NCBI RefSeq assembly: GCF_002234675.1
Contig: NC_019880.2
Coordinates: forward strand, 13,815,756 to 13,879,755
Direction of reading: 5' to 3'
DNA: 64,000 bases
From: Oryzias latipes
Lineage: Eukaryota > Chordata > Actinopteri > Beloniformes > Adrianichthyidae
Shown: positions 49,897 to 60,538 of the stretch, piece after piece
Layout: every line of letters starts with the position of its first letter
Numbering within the stretch: the first letter of the stretch is position 1
Notes under the pieces: generated by a model
Seen by the model: the letters and a program-made list of their open reading frames with translations, nothing else
What the model was told of the DNA's origin: nothing
Databases searched by the model: none
Program-made: the position numbers and the translations under genes

Positions 49897-50082
49897 TTGG
49901 AATTTTCTGAAGAAAACCTGTGAATTTGAAAGTCAGTTGTTACCAATGTGTATTTGAAAGATGTGAAACATGCACTAAAAGGCAAAAGACTCCAAACTAA
50001 CCTCTTTTGTTTTACTTTTCTTTTCAGAATATACTTTTTTCCATTAACCTTTTTTAGGACACATAAAACTTAAACGTTTTTA

Positions 50083-50088
50083 AATAAA
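50083..50088 (+). promoter_or_regulatory. rhov polyadenylation signal
   Basis: AATAAA about 190 bp after the rhov stop codon. Confidence 0.55.
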
Positions 50089-51375
50089 GTTCTGCAGTTA
50101 TTTGTTGTCTAAAGTTTGCTCTCTGGAGGTTACAGTTGGAGAAGGATCGGAAGGAAAAGCCAGATCCCACAATTCAGGACAAATGGTCACCTGCTGATCC
50201 TTTTGAAGGGTCACTTATCAAGACAAAAGCTACTTAACTCAAAGCTTTTTTCATATACAAATGGCTTGTTCCTAACAATTTGTGAACACATAAAAGTATT
50301 GTACAAATTCAGGAGTTTATTATAAAATGAAGAAAAATCAATATTTTATATAAGATTTTTAGCAAAAAGCAATTTTGTCAATACATATTAAAATCTAAAT
50401 TAATTTTTATCTATTTGTTGTTGTGTGTAATAATACTAAGCACAAAAAAGATTCTAAAATTCTGCCATTTGGCATATTTTGTCACACGAACTACGTTTCC
50501 CATAAGGCAACAGCCCCTTAACTCTCCTCTGACCCTGTGACTGAAAATAATCCGATCAGCTGATCTGTCCTGGCAACGGTACAACGTAGCTACTGAGATC
50601 TGCACGGGAGGGGGGTTGAAGAACAAAACAATGACACTGCTCGGAAGGGTTCCCACTCAGTAACACTTGTAAAGTTTGATTTTATCCAAGCGACGTGACG
50701 TGGATGTCCCGGCTCTTGACCGCGCAGAAGTAGCCGGCGGCTAGCCTAGCTAAGCTTGTTTTGAACATCGAGCAGTTGTTGTTTTTGTTGACTTGTTCCA
50801 GCTGACAGCCCGGAGGCTAGCTGCTTGCTCGGACAGCTAGAGAGAAGTGCTCGGGCTTTGCTGGCTCGTTTGGAAGAGCTCGAACTGTTCGTCGACACTA
50901 ATTAGCCGTAAAGTTAAATAATTCCTTGATGCCAAGTCATAAAACCGTAATTCTCTCGCGAGCTTCTTGACACCAGTTTAGCTAGCTAGCCTGTTAGCAT
51001 CATATTTACTTGCATATCTTTCAGGGAAATCGTTATTTTATTGGTTGGTGCTGCCTATTTATTTATTAAACGTTTACTTATCATGCAATATTTTATGTTT
51101 TGCCGCATAAAAGCCGAATGACTTTTATTTTGCTAGTGTTATATAGTTGTTAGACTTTTTTTGTTACTTTAAAAAAAATCAAAATAATAAAAAGCATTAA
51201 ATGCCACGCTTCAAGCTAATATTTTAAACTTTGTTGCTAAATAGCTAACTTCCAGTTGTTGTAAAGTGTTCTGTCAGCGTTTTCATTATTGCATATTGAC
51301 CCTTTTGCATCAATATATTAGGGAAAAAAGCTGATCAAGTAAGCAATAGTCTATTAGCTCAAGTTCATTGAAACA
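50089..51375 (+). promoter_or_regulatory. rhov-zfyve1 spacer with presumed zfyve1 promoter and 5' UTR
   Basis: The block 50550-50960 is richer in CG (GCGACGTGACGTGG, CCGGCGGCTAG) and has no TATA box, as expected of a housekeeping promoter. GACGTGACGTGG at about 50692 includes a CRE-like TGACGT. GCTAGC words recur at several places between 50740 and 50995. The rest is AT-rich. Confidence 0.45.
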
Positions 51376-54300
51376 ATGAGCGGCCATGGCTCATCCTCTG
51401 AAAAAGGAGTTAATACTAATCTGATATGTCAGGAAAGTTATTGTTGTGGTGGCTCTGAGGAGGCTGCGTTTGAATGTGTGGACTGCAAAACTCTCCAATG
51501 TGTCCGCTGCGAAGTGGAGCTCCACAAGCAGGAGTGCTTCCAGAGCCACGAGCGGGTTCCGATAAGTGCCGGCCACGTCCCCTACTGTGACAACTGTAAG
51601 GGCGGCAATGGGGACGGTGGCAAGCGCCTCAGGTCGACGGTCCGCTGCCAGAACTGCAAAGTGAATTTATGCCAAGACTGTCAGAAGCGCACTCATAGTG
51701 GGAGCAGCAAAAAGAAGCACCAGCTGATATTTTATCCTCCGCCACCCAAACCTCCAGAGGGAAGCTCCGTCCAATCATCAGCCCCGGCTGCGGTTCAAAT
51801 CCCAGAGGAGACCAAATCTGAGAGAGCAAAACTTCTGGAGAAGGTGTCCAGCTTTCTTCTGGTTGATGAGAACGAGGAAATGCAGGTGAGTTGGCCAAGC
51901 GACTGTGGAGATAAAACCGGCATCTGTTCCAATTTTAAGGGATTCTTTGTTTCCTGTCGTGTTCTCTTCAAGATAAAAGACGAAACTTCATTCGTGAAGA
52001 GGCTCAACTGCAATCCTGACCACCTGCTGAAAGTGGTGTCCATCTTTGGAAACACCGGAGAGGGCAAATCCCACACTCTGAACCACACGTTTTTCATGGG
52101 CAGAGAAGTCTTCAAAACCTCCCCCACGCAGGAGTCCTGCACCGTGGGCGTGTGGGCGGCGTTCGACCCCATCCACAGGGTGGTGGTCATCGACACGGAA
52201 GGATTGCTTGGGAACAGCTCGAAACAGGGCCAGAGAACGCGCCTCTTGCTCAAGGTGCTGGCCATTTCTGACCTGATCATCTACCGCACCCATGCCGACC
52301 GTCTCCATGACGACCTTTTCAAGTTCCTGGGCGATGCCTCCGATGCTTACCTGAAGCATTTCACCAAGGAGCTCAAAGCCACGACAGCTCGCTGTGGTCT
52401 GGACGTCCCGCTGTCAACCTTGGGTCCTGCTGTTGTCATCTTCCATGAAACTGTTCATACCAAGCTGCTGGGTTCAGGTAAAAAAACTGCCTAGTAACAG
52501 ATTTTACATGGTTTGCACAACAGAAAAAAAGCTATTTATATTAATAATACAAGGTGAACAATCTTTACTTTTTTATGCTTACTTTTGAAGGAGTTTTACT
52601 GCATTAAATAATTGTTATAATATGATAATAATATGATACAAACAAACCTATTTATTCTCTAACAACACATTATCTCCCAGACATTAATCTGATATTAATA
52701 GTCAGGAAGTTCAAATCAAAGCTGATTTGATTCCCTTTCTTTGCTTTTAACTTATTTTTTAATTTAATTTATTCATTTACTCCTATTATTCCTTTAATGT
52801 TGATGCAACTTTCTATTTTAAATAGTTCTTCAAATATAATCCAAGTTTAAGACTTTTTTTTAGATGTTTAGATTCTAATCTTGTGTTATACTGTCCACTC
52901 AGCTGAAAGCCTCAAACTTTACAAATTATCCAGGTCATATGTGGGAATATAAAATTGGAAAGTAAAATTTTAATAGAAATTCCAACAAAATCAGACAGAC
53001 CTCAGAAGGATCTTGTTTTAAGGCTCTCTAATGGAAACCTTTGTTGTTTCCTTTTAGACAGGGAGCTCATATTACCAGCATTAGATCTCTGTTGTCTTAA
53101 GTGCTCTTTCTCTACAGCTGTTTGAGTCTCTGCAAACAGGCTTCTGTGTTTAGTTAGTTATTCTATGCTTCAAACCTTTTTGTGTTTGTGAATATGCTCG
53201 ATCACTTGCATTTTTCTTACTTTTTGCTATTCGTAGGTGTTACAAAGAAATAAATAGGAGCATCCATTATGTCCTTTTTTTATATTAAATGTCACTTTTT
53301 TTCTTTTCTTTTATTCAGTAAAATCGTGTCTTTCATTCTGATGGGGTTGGAACTGTGGAAAATCAATGTTTCTGTCTACAAATAATTTGTTCTGCTTTTT
53401 TCCTGAGACTAAGATGACAGCAAGAGGAGACATTTGAACAATCCCAGTGTTGAGAAATGTATACGGTACTCAACGCTAACACAGAATAGCAGGATAACAA
53501 TGAAAGGGAACCATCTCCTCTCTGTCTTTCTGCAGATAAGTCCTTAGAGTCAGTAGATCGGATGCTGTTGGATCGTTTTAGAAAGCTTTCTCGATATCCG
53601 GAAGCTTTCAGCTCTGTCCAGTACTGGGGCACCCAGACGCTAAGCCCACCCACAGATTTCAGTGGCCTCCAGATGAAACTGGAGCTGCTCCTGGATAACA
53701 ATGCCACCCGCTCACCACGCACCCCCGTGGTCATCTTCAAAGCCCTGCAGGTGGAGTATCTGATCAAAGTGGATCATTCCAATCATCTTTTCATCTACTT
53801 TTAAAGCGTTCTTTTGAAGTTTTCTTTATGTATGTCCTCCATCATGAGAAAAATGTTACAAGAACATGTTAAAAACCGATCGGCTTCTCCTCCAATGTGG
53901 TTGCAGGCGCTGAGCGAGCGCTTCAACGGGGAAATCACAAGTGAGCTCATCGGACAGAACTGCTTCTTTCCTGATGAGTACTTCACCTGCTCCAGCTCCT
54001 GTCTCAGTTGCGGGTATATCTGTTTGAAGGGGTTTTTTGTTTTGTTTTTTTAATCAAATTTTTTTGCTTCCTTTAGTTATTGATAACCTTTCTAACCTTC
54101 TGGATTTATGGCAGGTTTGGCTGCAAGAACAGTATGAATCATTTAGGAGAAGGCGTGTGCCACGAAGCCAAGAGCCGCTGCCGCTACTCCGCTCAGTTTG
54201 ACAATCGTATTTTCACGTGCAAGGTGAACATGGGGATCTTTAGCCGCAGAACTGTCATTTCTCTACATTGGAACAATAATACAATGAATGTTTTGGACTG

Positions 54301-55069
54301 TTTCAGGCTTGTTATGAAGGCGGGAAGGAAGTGATTGTTGTCCCTAAGACCTCTGCCTCCTCAGACTCTCCCTGGATAGGCCTCGCTAAATATGCCTGGT
54401 CAGGGTGAGTGACAGATTTCCAGACGTGCAATTGTGTGTAAATGCATATGATAATGTTTTTTAAAAATCTGTTTAGATATGTAATTGAATGTCCCAACTG
54501 TGGAGTGATCTACCGGAGCCGTCAGTATTGGTATGGGAACCAGGATCCTGTGGATACAGTTGTTCGCACTGAGATCCAGCATGTTTGGCCAGGAGTAAGA
54601 TAAAAAAAAAACTTTTTTAAAATCCTTTCTGAAGAATATTTCTGCAAATATAGATTACTTTAATCAATAATCCAAATCAAATGAGTATTTGTTTTTGTTG
54701 CTGGGCAGTCGGACGGCTTTTTAAAGGACAACAGCAATGCTGCACAGCGCCTTTTGGATGGAGTTAACCTCGTGGCTCAGTCTGTCTCCGAACTCAGCGT
54801 CAAACCTGCCAAGGCCGTCACCTCTTGGCTGACAGATCAGATCGCCCCGGCCTACTGGAAACCCAACTCTCTCATCATGGTGAGTGACACACAGCCCCAC
54901 CCGCCACCAAAAAGCCAAGTCAACACTTTCATGTCTACAGCGATGTTTACTGCCTGTAGTGTTGTGTTTCTATTACACAATTTATGTATGTGGGTCACAA
55001 GACACAGCTTGTAAATACTTCTTCCTTATAGCTTTTGATCTAAAGCAGCTTGTGATGTGTGTATATATA

Positions 55070-55135
<66 letters not shown>

Positions 55136-58100
55136 TTTTTATGTCGTTGAAGGTGTGCCACAAGTGTCATGCAGTCTTCCAGGATAATGACACCAAGCAT
55201 CACTGTCGCGCCTGCGGGGAGGGCTTCTGTGATGGCTGCTCCTCCAAAGCCGCGCCCGTCCCCGAGAGAGGCTGGGGTCTCGGCCCTGTCAGAGTCTGCG
55301 ATGTCTGCTTTGAACAGAGAGCTTCGTATGCAGGTACCCTCGCTGGTGTCTGTCTGCTCTGTCAATGTCTGTGCTGGAGCCAACCCAGCACTGGTGTTTC
55401 TGGCTGTTTTTTTTTTTTGCAGAGATCCTTAAAGCAGAACTCGAGGAGGAAGAAGGTGGAACTCTTGCCAGGAAGGTGGGAGAAGCTGTTACCAATACCA
55501 TCGGGGTTGTGGTCACTGCCATTGACATCCCACTTGGTGAGAATTGTCGAAAACTCCAAAGAGACTTAATTTTTTTTCTGGAAAGGTGCACAGCTCCTAA
55601 CCCTCTGGCAAAAATGTGCCGTGCTTCATTTGAGTTAAAAGAACTTGGGTTAACTTTAAAGTCCCACTCTGATCATCTTTGGATCTGTTTTTAAAGCGTT
55701 CCCAGTGGTCTTTCTATTATGATTATGCCTTCTTTTTTTTAGACAAAATCAAAAAACCTCTGTCGTTTTCTAGGACATCGTTTCGGCAGAGCGGCAGTAA
55801 TTAGAAATTCACCTCTGAGTTTTTGGCGTGACATCCCCGTCCTCCTTCCCGTCACTCATAGCTGAGCTATCGGTTTATGCGCTCTCCTGCTAGCCTGCAG
55901 CTCCTCACACCCCCATCCCAATACTGTCGGAGCAAAAGCCGTACAGCTTTGAGCCAAATGTCAGCTTGGGCGAGGAAAACAAAGACATGGGGGGATCTAG
56001 TCGTCTACAAATGGATGCATCAGAATGGAGCAAAGCAGGGAGCTTGTGGCCTGCTTAGTGTATTTTCTGTCACAATTACACCCTTTTTCAAACAGTATTT
56101 TTTCATCTAAAACTGGAAGGATTTGGATTTTGCCAAAGATTGATAAACAACAGACACACCTCAAAGATTGGGGATTAACCTGAAAACAAGTGTTGTGTTG
56201 TTTTATATCACAAAAAACAACTTTAAACTAAACACAAACATCAAAACAGCTCATAGTAATGGGAGGTTAACTGTTAACCACAAAATTCAAATATTAGACA
56301 AAGAATTAAAAAAAAAACTGAATAGTTTTTAAGTCAATTAATATTGAAGCCCTTTTAACAGAGACAATCACAAAGTTCTTAACAAAACAGCTCAAAACTA
56401 CATCTATAATGGTACAAATGACAAGTAAGATGATCTAAAGTTAATATTATTTTATGTGTGAAGGGAATTCTGGGTAAATCTTAAACACAAACCAGCACAT
56501 CTTAAAATTCAAAATGCTTTTATCCATTAATAGGAAAAAAGATATGTAAGTGCTATAGTAAAGAATTTCTTTTTAATACCTTGAGGTAAATTTAGTTTCT
56601 GCAGAGGTTTTTGTCGATAAATTAAATAACAAAACCCTTGTGATGGGTCTGTATTGTGTCAATTGCTACAGGAAAGAAGGAACTATTGCAACGATCAGCA
56701 CTGCACCTGACATAAAGAAGTCTCTGGTTTAGGCTGAAACATTCTTGGTTGTTATGCAGTGCAAAAAAAAAAGAGGTACCAGACTTCTTCAGCACCGAAC
56801 CAGCTGTTCGCATTGACTTATTTGAGCTTCTTTGAGTCACTGGCTGCTGCCCTAACAGATGACTGCAGATAGGATGCTCTCCAACCACAGATTTGAAAAG
56901 AATTTTGCATCATCTTTCAATTCAATTTTCAATTCAATTTTATTTGTATAGCCCAAATTCACAACAAAAGTCGTCTCAATGGGCTCATCTTACTGCAAAC
57001 ATTGAAGGACCTACGCTTTCTCAGGATGTAGAAAGTGTTCCTTCCTGATTTTTTTTTTTTTTTTTGCAAACAGTCTTTATGTTGCAGTCTAGTTTTTTTA
57101 AGAACACCCACTCGTCTATAGATGATAGACACTGTCAAACTGATTCTTATGCATATGTGGAGCTGCAAGCTTGCACAGACCATTTGATACTGTGTGGCCA
57201 GTGATGTATTTCTATTGGCTTACCACAATGACCTTTTCTTTTCTGCATGCTTTAAAGCCACTTGCTTGAAGCTTGCTAACACGACTGAATCCGGTTTTAT
57301 TATTCTGAATTTGTATATTTTGTTTTATATATAAATATAGATATTGCAGTTTTTCTCCATTGGTTTGGCTCATTTCTTGAAACAGAAATTACATTCTCGA
57401 AACAACATGGACAAACTTCCAAACCACTTGGCAATGGTTCACAACAGAATGGAATTTCTCATTAATTTCATCAAATTGCAAATGTCTCAGTACATCTTTC
57501 AATTGATTAAGTACAGGTAGCCTACATTTAGCACAATTTCCAAGTGAATAGATCTTGTTGATCTAAACTGATTGTTGATTCTCAGTCTAATGGTTGTTCG
57601 CTCCAAAATGAGTCAGCATCATTTCATTGTGTAAGTCATCACATGCACAATAGTCTGTTCAATTGTCAAAATTGGTCAAGAACATAATCCCATGAATACG
57701 ATATATGAATCCCTTGGAACATTTGATAAATTTATTACAGCAATTGACAGTCAGGTGAAACTAGAACCTGACAAACGAAGGAGGATGTCCCAGGCCAGCG
57801 AGGGGGCAATATAACTATGTGTTGCCATATCTGAGAATGCTGTGGCCACTCACATCCCCAGTCTTGGCCAATACAATACACAGAAGCTCCTCATCTTCTT
57901 GGACCACCTTCATTTGATTTGATCCCTGAGACTGAGAGAGGTCTCGTAGGGCCTCACCTACCACTACATGTTATTGTATGGGACAATGTGAATTTCCACC
58001 GTGGCCCGCTCATCAGGGCCTGGTTCACTACTTATCCAAGGATGGTCATAGTGTTCCTACCACCTTACTCTCCTTTTCTCAATCCTATTGAGGAGTTTTT

Positions 58101-60538
58101 CTCCGCTTGGAGGTGGAGAGTCAATGAGCATCGGGCTCAAGATCAGAGGTCCCTGCTCCATGCACTGGATGCTGCGTGTGAGAATATTACAGGAGATCAG
58201 TGTAGGGGATGGTTGCAACATGCACGCCGTTTATTCCCTCGTTGCATCGCAAGGGAGAATATACGCTGTGATGTGGACGAGAATCTGTGGCCAGACAGAC
58301 AGCAGCGTGAGGACAGCCAGAAGGGTGAGGACGATGGCCAGGAGAGGGAGGATGAGGACAGCGACCACTAGTGAAGAACTGTTAGTTGTGAAACTTAAGC
58401 ATTATTTACAGCACTGTAGGCTGCATATCATTGTCATTGTTTCTTGTTTGTGTTTATATTATAAAGTATATTATTCTGTATACATTTTCTTTTAACTCTG
58501 ATGTATGAAAGTTATTTTATGTGTGTGAATGATAATGGTTAGAATTTCCTTGGCAGTATGAGTGCAATGTGTGCTGTTAAACCTAAGAGGCTATTCTTAC
58601 CCTAAAACCCTAAAATCCTTGTCAAAAACAGTACAGTAACCATTGTCAATTAAGGACTGAGACTGAAAGGTGGACATGAGGGATATTTCAGTTGTCCTCT
58701 GCTATAGTGACAAAACATCTAATCATTTTGACTAGCAGTGCCTACACAATGCCAAAGGGACGAAGTATTTTGGGGGCACTGACTGTTTAAATGAGAAGGA
58801 AATTTAGTTTTGACACATGAGTGAATTGTTTTGGGAGAGATATGAGCTTTTGCAGGTGAACCATGGTGTTGTGCTGAACCATCCACATTACTTTGGCAAA
58901 AGCACCAAGAGTGTTGAGAACGTCCGGTCTGCTTCAAGAAATGAGCCAAAGCAATTGAGAAGGATCTTTGCCATTTTGGTGGCACTGACTCTTTACATGG
59001 GAAAAGATTTAGTTTTGAAGCACGAGTGAGCAGTTTTGGGAGATATATTAGATTTTGCAAGTGAGCTATAGTGTTGTGCTAAACTGTAAGACTGTTTTGC
59101 CAAATGATCTTAGAATATTCAGAATGTAATTTCTGTTTCAAGAAACGAGCCAAACCAATGGAGAAAAACTGTAAGCTCATAACATGAGTTTGATCCAGTG
59201 AAAATTGCACAGAACACCTTGGTATCAAGAAACCAACCAAGTTTTGTGGAACATAGAAGGAGACTGAGTGCATTTTTTAACGAGTTGCATAGGGAGAATA
59301 TATTACTGTTGGGTATTGCATAAACCTGCTGCCGCCCTATATTTACTACCAAAGGGCTTGGATAGATATGTTTTGAATAACTTGATATCCTGCTGAAATG
59401 TTCTGTGTGCGACCACCTCCCCCCAAAAATACCTCAGAGCAAATCTGCTACAATAATAACACAATTAGGCCACTTACTTAAATGTCCAAAACCTGTCTGT
59501 GTTTCCATGGCAACTTGAACCCGCATAGTTGAGGACTTGACTTCACCTGTTAGGCAATGATGAGGCGGCGGGGGGGGGGGGGGGCACAAAAGTTCAAACA
59601 GTTCCAGCAGTTTTGGAGTCCAAAAAAATAATGTGCATAGTTAGGTAGATACGAACGTCGTCGCCATTTTGGATCAGTAAGCAGTGATTGGTCCAAATCG
59701 TTTTATAGAGCATTGTTTTGATAGCAACGACTCTAGGCAGACAGGAGTGAGCTTGCTGGAAGTTTACACCCCTACCACTTGGAAACGCACCCAGGAAAAT
59801 CTGTCAATCAAAAAATGTAAAATGTTTGACAGGAGACCACATACCTGCATTGAACCTTCTGATCGGCCAGTTTAAAACTTGAATAAAATACCACTTAATA
59901 ACTACAAAAAATACATGAAAAATAATCAGGATTAATAAAAATATGTTAAAGAAGGTAGCAAAGCAAGAATGGATATCTGTTTATTTCTCACTAGAAGTCT
60001 TTGGGAGTTTGGCTTTTTGGAGCTAGCGGATACTTCCTGTTTGGAGCACGAGGGGGCGGGGTCACTCAGTCCTGTTCTCAAGTTTTAGGTTTAAAGTAAT
60101 CACATAAATGGTATATATGTATATTGTAATAAATGTTTATCAGGTCCTGTAATGGATTTTCTTTTAACTCTAACAGAGGAATACCGTAGTTGCTGTTGCA
60201 TATTATCTTGATTTTTCTTGGCATCTCACACTCCAAATATTTTGTTATCTTAACTTCTTAAATGAGTAATTGTGACGTCTGCTCATGTTTTATGGCCCTT
60301 TTCAGGCCTCGTAAAAGATGCGGCTCGTCCTGCTTACTGGGTTCCCGATCAGGACATTCTGTCATGCCACAACTGCCAACGTGAGTTCACTGCCAAACTG
60401 TCCAAGCACCACTGCCGCGCCTGTGGCCAAGGTGTGTGCGACGAGTGCTCGCCGGAGCGCCGATCGGTGCCGTCACGTGGCTGGGACCACCCTGTGCGCG
60501 TGTGCTCCAGCTGCAACCAGAAGCCAGGAGAACTTTGA
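51376..60538 (+). CDS. zfyve1: zinc finger FYVE domain-containing protein 1 (DFCP1), complete
   Basis: Coding exons: 51376-51885, 51973-52477, 53536-53750, 53907-54013, 54115-54223, 54307-54404, 54477-54594, 54709-54879, 55153-55333, 55423-55536 and 60306-60538, giving 786 aa (human 777). Order: Cys-rich zinc-binding N-terminus (about 18-135), P-loop ATPase/GTPase-like domain with GNTGEGKS (196-203) and DTEG, a Cys-rich ER-targeting part (CSSSCLSCG...CRYS), then two C-terminal FYVE fingers (about 612-670 and 724-785), each with KHHCRACG. DFCP1 binds PI3P and marks omegasomes, the ER sites of autophagosome formation, and also lipid droplets. The first intron (51886-51972) is 87 nt, in frame and without stops, so a continuous ORF spans it; homology shows it is an intron (EEMQ joins IKDETSF). 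The last intron is 4.8 kb and full of transposons. Confidence 0.95.
51886..51972 (+). other. 87-nt in-frame intron of zfyve1 (possible retained intron)
   Basis: It starts GTGAGTTGG after CAG and ends CTCTTCAAG. Its length divides by three and it has no stop. If kept, it adds 29 residues, including several Cys, between EEMQ and IKDE. Human ZFYVE1 has no such insert at this point. Confidence 0.8.
52478..53535 (+). other. zfyve1 intron 2
   Basis: AT-rich intron of 1058 bp between the exons ending GGTTCAG and starting ATAAGTCC. No repeat family is recognised. Confidence 0.6.
53768..53876 (+). mobile_element. miniature family A element inside zfyve1 intron 3
   Basis: About 40 bp match the family A 5' end (ATCATCTTTTCATCTACTTT, then TAAAGCGTTC) and run directly into about 65 bp of its 3' part (TGTCCTCCATCATGAGAAAA, then AGAACATGTTAAAAAC). 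The middle is deleted. It fills roughly two thirds of the 156-bp intron 53751-53906. Confidence 0.75.
55062..55140. repeat. (AT)n microsatellite plus poly-T at a zfyve1 3' splice site
   Basis: An AT-dinucleotide run to about 55127 is followed by 13 T. Exon 9 (first FYVE finger) begins at 55153, only 12 bases later, so the repeat forms part of the branch-point/pyrimidine region. Confidence 0.85.
55655..56110 (+). mobile_element. Family A non-autonomous transposon, copy 7, 3'-truncated
   Basis: It lies in the last zfyve1 intron. The 5' end TTTAAAGTCCCACTCTGATC is the best left terminus in the window. The relic ORF is very clean: KPYSFEPNVS..GEENKDMGG then SSRLQMDASEWS, in one frame at about 55937-56030. 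The 3' block is missing. Confidence 0.82.
56640..56890 (-). pseudogene. degenerate LINE ORF2 C-terminal fragment
   Basis: The minus-strand frame contains ...RCNSSFFPVAIDTIQ, which resembles the end of reverse-transcriptase polyproteins of fish non-LTR elements (R..SF.P.AI..LN). Frames are broken and there is no upstream RT motif. Confidence 0.35.
56920..57185 (-). repeat. common teleost interspersed repeat, inverted
   Basis: AATTCAATTTTATTTGTATA followed by GCCCAAATTCACAAC is a very frequent teleost repeat motif. On the minus strand it carries a short frame with SGRNTFYILRKRRSFNVCSK. The exact family cannot be named from sequence alone. Confidence 0.5.
57347..59171 (+). mobile_element. IS630/Tc1-type DNA transposon, full length, inactive
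   Basis: Inverted repeats of 51 bp with one mismatch bound it (57347-57397 and 59121-59171), starting CAGTTTTTCTCCATTGGTTT. Inside is a broken transposase (see next entry). The right side is a tandem duplication: about 58738-58960 and 58961-59171 are diverged copies of one another, and the first ends in a decayed copy of the terminal repeat. A TA follows the right end; on the left the nearest TA is 3 bp away, so the target duplication is unclear. It sits in the last zfyve1 intron in the same orientation. Confidence 0.85.
57786..58371 (+). pseudogene. DDE transposase relic (IS630/Tc1-like, DDE_3 type)
   Basis: Two frames cover the C-terminal half of the catalytic domain. The first (about 57790-57910) reads GGNITMCVAISENAVATHIP and LGQYNTQKLLIFLDHLH. 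A one-base shift near 57908 moves to the second (57919-58371), with the second catalytic Asp in VIVWDNVNFHR and the catalytic Glu in YSPFLNPIEEFFSAW. It ends in an acidic, Asp/Glu-rich tail. The helix-turn-helix N-terminus and first catalytic Asp are not found in the 390 bp upstream, so it cannot be active. Confidence 0.85.

Noticed and set aside
51795-52359. Long minus-strand ORFs opposite zfyve1 exons 1-2
   Set aside because: They are antisense shadows of a conserved coding exon. The plus strand carries the P-loop domain.
58088-58495. 135-aa ORF within the transposon
   Set aside because: Alternative frame of the transposase relic. The 57919-58371 frame carries the catalytic motifs.
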